A stretch of 19,175 nt of DNA, from positions 1-19,175 of the forward strand of contig URNY01000038.1 of assembly GCA_900549375.1 (NCBI GenBank). The letters are read 5' to 3'. The translations under genes were made by a program, and so were the position numbers. This document shows positions 14,691 to 19,175 of the stretch, piece after piece; the stretch's first letter is position 1; each line of letters starts with the position of its first letter. The notes under the pieces were generated by a model. The model was not told the DNA's origin and did no database searches. It saw nothing but the letters and a program-made list of their open reading frames with translations. Source of the DNA: an uncultured Bacteroidales bacterium (GTDB taxonomy: Bacteria; Bacteroidota; Bacteroidia; Bacteroidales; Muribaculaceae).

Positions 14691-16168
14691 CGGTCAACGA
14701 TTTTATCACAGTTAACAACACTCAGTTCATGGTGCATCAACTCACGTCCCATTTTTTCAATCACATCTCTTGATGGAATCGGAATCTGGTTAATCTCAGT
14801 TGAGTTCACCTGAGTGGAACCATTCAAGATACGATAGTAAGCATCATAAAGAGATGAGTTTAAAAGCACGTAAAGTCCGTAAGTGATGCAAGGGGAGTCA
14901 CATTTTACGAAATTTACCTTATTCTGTGTGCTTATATATTTGAACTGACTATATCTTTGCTTTAAATATATTCCGCACTGGAGTCTTCGTTTTTCCTCTT
15001 TAGATGTAAACCGTTTCACTAAAAGGAAATCACTGTTCTCCTGAAGATAGGCTGGGTGATCTGTCTGTATGACTTCACCTTCTTTACCGAGCGGCCATAC
15101 AACACGTCCATCTTTAATGTGTTGGGCGTAAAGCAAGGGAAAAGCACCTTCTTCCATATTATCTCGCAAAACCTCTCGTGTCCTGAAGTCTACAATAATT
15201 CCAGTCTGCATTTTTAGCTGAATGTCCGGAAGAGTTTGAGGGAGATTATTGATTCGTTCTATCACATTGGCATCTTTTTCATCTGTTATGAGATAAACGT
15301 AATGATTTTTTGGTACTACCGTGTGATAGGAAGCCTCGAACTTCCGAATATTGCTAAATTCAGAGTCTAAGGAGGTTGTGATGTTTATCGTATCCGGTTC
15401 AGTCCTTGTCTTTTTTACTTTAACGATAATGGTTTCTTGAAGGACAGATTCGCCTCCAAATACTTTATCTCTGCTTTCAAATAGATGAATGTCGGTAATT
15501 ACGGCATTCGAAAAAAGATATTCCCTGAATTTCTTAAAGTATGCTCCGGATGTCCATGAACGAGGTATAATATAAACAAGCTCCTGATTGGTTTTGAGAT
15601 TATAAATACCCATCGCCCAGAATAGGAAATAAAGATTGGGCGCACCATGACAAACCAACGGCATTGACAACGCCTCCGGAGCATCCTTTGAAACTTTGAG
15701 ATACGGCGGATTCCCTATTATATAGTCATACTTACAACTATCCTCATCAAGAAGAGTCCCTATGCCAAAATATTGACTGGTAATGTAATTCTCCTTCTTT
15801 ATATAATAGTTAATGCCGTACTTCTTTTTTGCCAGTTTCAGATTTTGCTCTAAAACAGGTAATACCACACTATCGGTTTCATAACAGGAGAGATTTACCT
15901 TACCGGTATATCCCAACTGATATATCCGATCTAAGAGGGCTGCTGATAGTATACCCGTTCCGGCTCCTGCATCCAAAAGAGTTAATTCCTCTTTATCGAG
16001 GTCAATACAGAACAAGGAAGCCATATACATAGCTGTCTTAGCGGTTGTAAAAAACTGCCCAAATTTCTTCCGTTTAGATTTGGGAACACTCGCTATGAAA
16101 GCGTTGGTGTTTTCTACAACTGCATCAAGTATGTTACGATGAATTAACTCAGACATTTTTAACGCCAT
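14678..16168 (-). CDS. Adenine-specific DNA methyltransferase of the type II R-M system
   Basis: The product has 496 residues, similar to M.PstI and M.BsuBI. It shows the N6-adenine methyltransferase motifs in gamma order: KKFGQFFTTAKTAMYMASLF (35-54, motif X), LLDAGAGTG (64-72, motif I, S-adenosylmethionine binding) and DYIIGNPPYLKV (148-159, catalytic NPPY at 153-156). A target-recognition part probably lies in the second half. It protects host DNA from the adjacent endonuclease. Its 5' end overlaps the XRE regulator gene: 20 bp if ATG 16168 is used, 8 bp if ATG 16156 (MSELIHRN) is used; I cannot decide. The order regulator-methylase-endonuclease is normal for C-protein-controlled systems. 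Confidence 0.9.
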   Translation of the reverse strand: MALKMSELIHRNILDAVVENTNAFIASVPKSKRKKFGQFFTTAKTAMYMASLFCIDLDKEELTLLDAGAGTGILSAALLDRIYQLGYTGKVNLSCYETDSVVLPVLEQNLKLAKKKYGINYYIKKENYITSQYFGIGTLLDEDSCKYDYIIGNPPYLKVSKDAPEALSMPLVCHGAPNLYFLFWAMGIYNLKTNQELVYIIPRSWTSGAYFKKFREYLFSNAVITDIHLFESRDKVFGGESVLQETIIVKVKKTRTEPDTINITTSLDSEFSNIRKFEASYHTVVPKNHYVYLITDEKDANVIERINNLPQTLPDIQLKMQTGIIVDFRTREVLRDNMEEGAFPLLYAQHIKDGRVVWPLGKEGEVIQTDHPAYLQENSDFLLVKRFTSKEEKRRLQCGIYLKQRYSQFKYISTQNKVNFVKCDSPCITYGLYVLLNSSLYDAYYRILNGSTQVNSTEINQIPIPSRDVIEKMGRELMHHELSVVNCDKIVDRWIN

Positions 16169-16403
16169 AAATAATCATCGGTTCTGCCGCCACGGATATA
16201 TCCTCAGTGGAATTAAGTAATCTCCGGACATCAACTCCCAATAAGGATGCTATAGACCGCAAAGTATATAAGTCGGGTTGCGAAGTGTTGGTACACCACT
16301 TGGAAACAGTGGTAGGATTAACGTTCAACTGTTCTGCCAACCATTTAGCCTTCACATTCTTTTCGCAGAGAACGACTTTTATGCGATTGATATTTTCTGT
16401 CAT
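16149..16403 (-). CDS. XRE-type transcriptional regulator (R-M controller protein)
   Basis: The product of 84 residues is one XRE helix-turn-helix domain (about 6-63): VKAKWLAEQLNVNPTTVSKW (residues 17-36) holds the DNA-binding helices, followed by TNTSQPDLYTLRSIASLLGV. ATG 16403 fits the domain boundary; a longer open frame to 16538 crosses the promoter and a terminator and is rejected. Small XRE proteins encoded upstream of a methylase are controllers that time methylase and endonuclease expression by binding operators near their own promoter. The direct repeat at 16459-16478 is a candidate operator. As the first gene of the operon, it may also govern Kiwa and the downstream genes. Confidence 0.9.
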   Translation of the reverse strand: MTENINRIKVVLCEKNVKAKWLAEQLNVNPTTVSKWCTNTSQPDLYTLRSIASLLGVDVRRLLNSTEDISVAAEPMIIYGVKNV

Positions 16404-16426
16404 ACGAGATTTCTTTAATTTAAACG

Positions 16427-16434
16427 CAAAGTTA
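16427..16434 (-). promoter_or_regulatory. -7 element of the R-M/Kiwa operon promoter
   Basis: On the - strand TAACTTTG matches TAnnTTTG exactly, 23 nt before the regulator's start codon. No TTTG is present at the expected -33 position (about 16455-16458), which suggests a weak or activator-dependent promoter. Confidence 0.65.
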
Positions 16435-16458
16435 ATGAAAAATTCTGGAACCGGACTC

Positions 16459-16478
16459 ATATAATGTTCAATATAATG
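16459..16478. promoter_or_regulatory. Direct repeat, candidate controller operator
   Basis: ATATAATG occurs at 16459-16466 and 16471-16478, a 12-bp period separated by TTCA, directly upstream of the missing -33 element. Paired operators at this place are typical of R-M controller proteins, though those are often palindromic. AT-rich sequence makes chance repeats likelier. Confidence 0.5.
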
Positions 16479-16496
16479 AGAAAAAGTAGCGAAAAG

Positions 16497-16535
16497 TAAA
16501 AAAATACCACCGGCAACTGCGGGAGCTGGCGGTGG
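16497..16535 (-). terminator. Terminator of the mobilization operon
   Basis: On the - strand CCACCGCCAGCT pairs with AGTTGCCGGTGG (one mismatch and one wobble, loop CCCGC), followed by TATTTTTTTA. It lies 12 nt after the stop codon of the last mobilization gene and separates that operon from the R-M promoter. Confidence 0.8.
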
Positions 16536-16547
16536 CATTGGTTAGAA

Positions 16548-17282
16548 TTAGAGGTTAGAGGGGTAATAGTAGATGAAGGTGGTATCAGCGTTGACTCGTT
16601 GCTCGTGGTGACGTATCAGCGATTTTATACTGTCTACTTCGTGAGGGGAACCGTGGAGCATCTGGCGCTCACGATGCATTACCACATTCATGTCTCGGTT
16701 GAGTCCTCGCTCATAGCGGTAGAGCCATTCGACATCTTTCAACTTTGAGTTATCATTGAGTTGATAGAAGAAGCCATAACCGAAACCTCCGGCGGCGAGA
16801 ACTGTGATTGAGAAAACGATATACGTCCATTTCGGGATTGCCGCCCATATTGCACCATTGACAAGATTGTACATGCGGTGCATGAGCGTTTCCGCTGTGG
16901 CTTCAAGCTGGATATGGCGCTTTGAGGCTGCTTTGTCGGCTACCTTCTGAGCGATCTCTTCAAGTCTGGCTTCATCAATCCCTTGTGATGTCTTGCCATT
17001 CGGGAACAGCATCTTGAACATATCGGAGATTGTCTTGACAGTTATCTTTGTCTGCTTTTCAATCGCAGTCTCCAAAAGGCTGTTGATGTTTTCTTTGGTG
17101 GCAATGTTGTCCGGGACTGTCACGGTCACTTTGGGTGCCGGAATATTGACAGGCGATTGCGGTGGTGTCGCCATCGCCTGAGTTTCCAGAGTCTCGATGC
17201 GTGTGCCGTGGTCGCTTACTTTCTCTTGCAGGTCGTCAATCTGCGTACCTTGTTTTTTGACGTCTTCATAGAGTTTCGACAT
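16548..17282 (-). CDS. Coiled-coil membrane protein of the mobilization operon
   Basis: The product of 244 residues has an N-terminal heptad-like stretch (MSKLYEDVKKQGTQIDDLQE, residues 1-35), a Pro/Val-rich linker (42-58), a charged helical middle, one transmembrane helix (about 151-174, WTYIVFSITVLAAGGFGYGFF) and a C-terminal charged tail of about 70 residues with many Arg/His. I do not recognise a named family. It begins 2 bp after the relaxase stop codon, so it is co-transcribed with mobC and the relaxase. It may tether the relaxosome to the membrane or to a conjugative coupling protein, which is inference from its layout. Confidence 0.8.
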   Translation of the reverse strand: MSKLYEDVKKQGTQIDDLQEKVSDHGTRIETLETQAMATPPQSPVNIPAPKVTVTVPDNIATKENINSLLETAIEKQTKITVKTISDMFKMLFPNGKTSQGIDEARLEEIAQKVADKAASKRHIQLEATAETLMHRMYNLVNGAIWAAIPKWTYIVFSITVLAAGGFGYGFFYQLNDNSKLKDVEWLYRYERGLNRDMNVVMHRERQMLHGSPHEVDSIKSLIRHHEQRVNADTTFIYYYPSNL

Positions 17283-17284
17283 GT

Positions 17285-18241
17285 TCAGATTTTTCTTGAT
17301 TTGCGTTTACGTTTGGCCTCTTCTCTCTTGATAGCGTTTTGAAACGCCTGTTCCTCCGGGTCGAAGCCGGGCCCGAGAGTGAAAAGATTTCCTATCGCTC
17401 CTATGGTTGCCTCAGCAACATTTTCAACCAGGGTGGATGTTTTCTGTTGGGTATATTCAACCTTGACTTTAGGCTGCGGTATCGGAGATGCGGCGCGGCT
17501 CTGGCCCTGCTTTCGGTTCAGCTCAAAGAGATTGTTCAACCGGCGGTATGTGAACGCTCGGTCTATTTTAGAGCCGTTCATCGCTATATCGCCATCGGAA
17601 AATTTCACGCCGATATGCTCACCGGTGTTGTGATCATCGTGAAACTTCATATCAATTCCGGCACAGGCGAGACGCCGGGAGAACTCATCCCACGACTTAC
17701 AGCCGTATATGGCCGCGGAAATCTTGGTCTTGAATACGGGCTTTTTCTGTTCGTATTTCTCCTTTAGAGGCGAATAAGTCAGTCCGTATTTGTCTTTCAG
17801 AGCCTTGACAATTTTGTCGCTACGCTTGAAATTGTTGCGCTCGTTGACAGCCTTTCCCGACATATTCACACGGTTATAGACGATATGAAAATGCGGATGC
17901 TCGGTTTCAAGATGGCGCACAACGAGATACTGAGTGTCCTTTATGCCCATGCCTTCCATATACTCTTTTGCGAGTTGAGCCATGAACTCATCGGTCAGAC
18001 GGGGAGCGTCAGCGTTGTCAAAACTGACGGAGATATGTCCCGCCGGGTTCTCTTTGCCGGGCATAAACCCGTGTACCGCTTCAAACGACTGCACCATTTT
18101 TGCATAGTCGTATGTGAAAACATTTTCGCTTCCTATGATGCGCCATGTGTCGGGCGTGTATTCTTTCGGGTCGTGAAACTGGCGTGTCACATACCCCACG
18201 ACATCGTGAAACGTGCCGCTTTTAAGGATTCTTGCAAACAT
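17285..18241 (-). CDS. Relaxase/mobilization nuclease
   Basis: The product of 318 residues is a relaxase of the mobilization-nuclease family (MobA/VirD2-like, Bacteroidales type). ATG 18241 gives MFARILKSGTFHDVVGYV, with Tyr17 as a likely nicking tyrosine; a longer frame to 18295 is less likely. The metal-binding histidine motif is HLETEHPHFHIVYNRVN (His110, 115, 117, 119), and GHISVSF (His69) precedes it. The enzyme should nick oriT, stay linked to the 5' end and lead the strand into a recipient, using a helper's conjugation machinery since no transfer genes are visible here. It overlaps mobC by 20 bp. It is smaller than plasmid MobA proteins with a primase part, as usual for Bacteroidales mobilizable elements. 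Confidence 0.9.
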   Translation of the reverse strand: MFARILKSGTFHDVVGYVTRQFHDPKEYTPDTWRIIGSENVFTYDYAKMVQSFEAVHGFMPGKENPAGHISVSFDNADAPRLTDEFMAQLAKEYMEGMGIKDTQYLVVRHLETEHPHFHIVYNRVNMSGKAVNERNNFKRSDKIVKALKDKYGLTYSPLKEKYEQKKPVFKTKISAAIYGCKSWDEFSRRLACAGIDMKFHDDHNTGEHIGVKFSDGDIAMNGSKIDRAFTYRRLNNLFELNRKQGQSRAASPIPQPKVKVEYTQQKTSTLVENVAEATIGAIGNLFTLGPGFDPEEQAFQNAIKREEAKRKRKSRKI

Positions 18242-18608
18242 AGTCGGTCTCCTTGTTGGGTTTGAGTTTTTTGAGAATGTCAAACATCCTGTCAACGACA
18301 GCCGCTAATTTATTGGCCGCGCTGCGGAGTTTGAGCTGATGAAAACAGGTCATTGCCTGATTGAAATCGGAACTGAGATTCAGTATTCCTCTGGCAATTC
18401 CAGTCTCTATTTCGTTCAGACGGCTGACGATAGTGAGGCGGAACGCACCGTGTCTGACATACTCTGCCATCTTTACCCCGGCGGCTTTTGAGCGCCTTTT
18501 GAGATCGGCATGTTCGGCATCTGTCAGCTTGAGTGTCACCACACGGGTTCGCTTCTCTTCGGCCGGTTTAGAGGGTCGACCGCCCTTCCTGAAAGTTGAT
18601 TTACTCAT
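18222..18608 (-). CDS. mobC: MobC-like relaxosome accessory protein
   Basis: The product of 128 residues has a basic N-terminus (SKSTFRKGGRPSKPAEEKRT) followed by a ribbon-helix-helix segment (VVTLKLTDAEHADLKRRSKAAGVKMAEYVR) and a C-terminal helical part (NLSSDFNQAMTCFHQLK) seen in MobC/MbpA-type proteins. These bind at oriT and help the relaxase. ATG 18608 is preferred; an in-frame ATG at 18617 is an alternative. It is the first gene of the operon, directly downstream of the nested palindromes that are the likely oriT. Confidence 0.85.
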   Translation of the reverse strand: MSKSTFRKGGRPSKPAEEKRTRVVTLKLTDAEHADLKRRSKAAGVKMAEYVRHGAFRLTIVSRLNEIETGIARGILNLSSDFNQAMTCFHQLKLRSAANKLAAVVDRMFDILKKLKPNKETDYVCKNP

Positions 18609-18630
18609 TATGGTCATTATGATGGTTTAT

Positions 18631-18728
18631 GTGAATTGGGAGGCAAAGAGCGTTTGTTAACGCGCAGTTTCGGGAGGCTTTTCGGAGAAAAAGAAATCCC
18701 GAAACATATCCTTGCCTTCCCAATTCAC
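18631..18728. other. Nested inverted repeats, probable origin of transfer (oriT)
   Basis: Three symmetric units lie between mobC and the DUF3408 gene: an outer arm pair GTGAATTGGGAGGCAA (18631-18646) with its complement at 18712-18728 (one bulged base), an inner perfect pair GTTTCGGGA/TCCCGAAAC (18667-18675 with 18697-18705), and a small hairpin GCGTT/AACGC (18650-18654 with 18659-18663). Location upstream of the mob operon and the fold-back structure are typical of oriT; the nick site is not identified. Confidence 0.65.
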
Positions 18729-18791
18729 TACGTTCATCGGGAGGCTGCCCCACGGTGTACCGGGTGCAGTGGTCCCCCCGGAATTATTATC

Positions 18792-19175
18792 TCAGAGCTT
18801 ACGCCAGATTTCAGTGTCGTCGGCGTACATTGCAAGATGCTCGACAAGGATGGCGTTGATGTAGCTGCCGACAGTGGTGTCGCGGTCACCGAGGATACGG
18901 GCGATGCGTTCGAGCTTCGCCCATACGCTGTCCTCGATGTTTACCGGATGACGCTTCACCAGCTTTGACGGTGTAAGGAACGTGGCCTTGAAATCGGCGA
19001 AGTCTGATTTACGCTGTTGCTTGCCGATGCGCTGTTGCTTCGGTGGCTCGGTCGTGGCGGATGCGGTGGATGCGGTGGTTAATGCAACTGGTATCTGGTC
19101 GTTGTCAAACAGATTGTCGGGGTTGGATGGTGTAGCGCTGTTGACAGCATTGTCACTGTTTACAGCAGGATTGGT
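18792..19175 (-). CDS. DUF3408-family protein (partial, runs off the right edge)
   Basis: The - strand reads open for 127 residues from the edge to a TGA at 18794-18792, with no stop and no suitable start, so the 5' end lies outside. The first half is low-complexity (Asn, Ala, Thr, Pro), and the second is a conserved small domain: HPVNIEDSVWAKLERIARIL, then DTTVGSYINAILVEHL, ending TEIWRKL. This matches DUF3408, a ribbon-helix-helix-like protein found beside mobilization or transfer genes in Bacteroidales conjugative and mobilizable elements. It probably takes part in DNA transfer or its regulation. Codon and base usage resemble the mob genes. Confidence 0.8.
   Translation of the reverse strand, partial: TNPAVNSDNAVNSATPSNPDNLFDNDQIPVALTTASTASATTEPPKQQRIGKQQRKSDFADFKATFLTPSKLVKRHPVNIEDSVWAKLERIARILGDRDTTVGSYINAILVEHLAMYADDTEIWRKL

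Noticed and set aside
16404..16538. N-terminal extension of the XRE regulator
   Set aside because: It would be encoded by the promoter, the direct repeat and the terminator stem; its sequence (starting MPPPAPAVAGG) is not like any XRE protein.
13119..18241. Three gene overlaps of exactly 20 bp (kwaA/kwaB, regulator/methylase, mobC/relaxase)
   Set aside because: The sequences of the overlaps differ, and one depends on the choice of start codon (16168 or 16156). It looks like coincidence.
18769..18776. Second attachment site matching the tRNA 3' end (GGGACCAC on the - strand)
   Set aside because: Only 8 bp match, in a GC-rich stretch next to oriT and in the wrong orientation for a direct repeat. 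Chance is a sufficient explanation.
18636..18968. A 110-codon open frame on the + strand over the oriT and DUF3408 region
   Set aside because: It crosses the nested palindromes and reads antisense to the DUF3408 domain, which is clearly the real coding strand.

Overview
The window looks like a chromosomal segment of a gut Bacteroidales bacterium, probably Muribaculaceae-like. Evidence: several good matches to the Bacteroidetes promoter (TTTG, about 20 nt, then TAnnTTTG), few Shine-Dalgarno sequences, two secreted proteins ending in the WY-LQG...GLYI type C-terminal domain, and Bacteroidales-type mobilization genes (DUF3408, MobC, relaxase). The family-level assignment is inference.

Positions 1-10490 are ordinary chromosome. 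On the + strand lie two secreted proteins with related C-terminal tails (283-1461, 1698-2939), a TPM-domain membrane protein with zinc-ribbon-like cysteine pairs (3114-4370), an 8-bp tandem repeat (4381-4435) and a DUF3298-like lipoprotein (4473-5282). On the - strand, a compact operon driven from a near-consensus promoter at 8657-8688 carries pyrE, an SRPBCC protein, a Rieske-like lipoprotein in which cysteines replace the histidine ligands, and a LysE-type exporter fused to a long extracytoplasmic domain. A ROK sugar kinase and a one-domain PAS protein form another - strand pair. A tRNA with CAT anticodon (10414-10487), with its own promoter and terminator, closes the segment. Palindromic repeats of the GGGACGCA/TGCGTCCC type are scattered here.

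From about 10540 to the right edge the window appears to be a mobilizable genomic island abutting the tRNA gene. Next to the tRNA are five copies of the octamer TGAACACA in two opposed clusters and a long fold-back sequence. Then comes an AT-rich defence operon on the - strand: an XRE controller, a BsuBI/PstI-family methyltransferase and endonuclease (predicted CTGCAG specificity), KwaA and KwaB of the Kiwa anti-phage system, a predicted PD-(D/E)XK nuclease and an unrecognised protein. These seven genes are nearly contiguous and probably co-transcribed from 16427-16434, where a 12-bp-period direct repeat looks like the controller's operator. A terminator (16497-16535) separates this from the mobilization operon (MobC, relaxase, coiled-coil membrane protein), which is preceded by nested inverted repeats that look like an oriT (18631-18728). 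The right edge cuts a DUF3408 gene.

The most interesting part is the combined restriction-modification/Kiwa cassette and the two genes translationally coupled downstream of kwaB, which I cannot assign to a described system. No integrase or second island end is in the window, so the outer boundary is not established.
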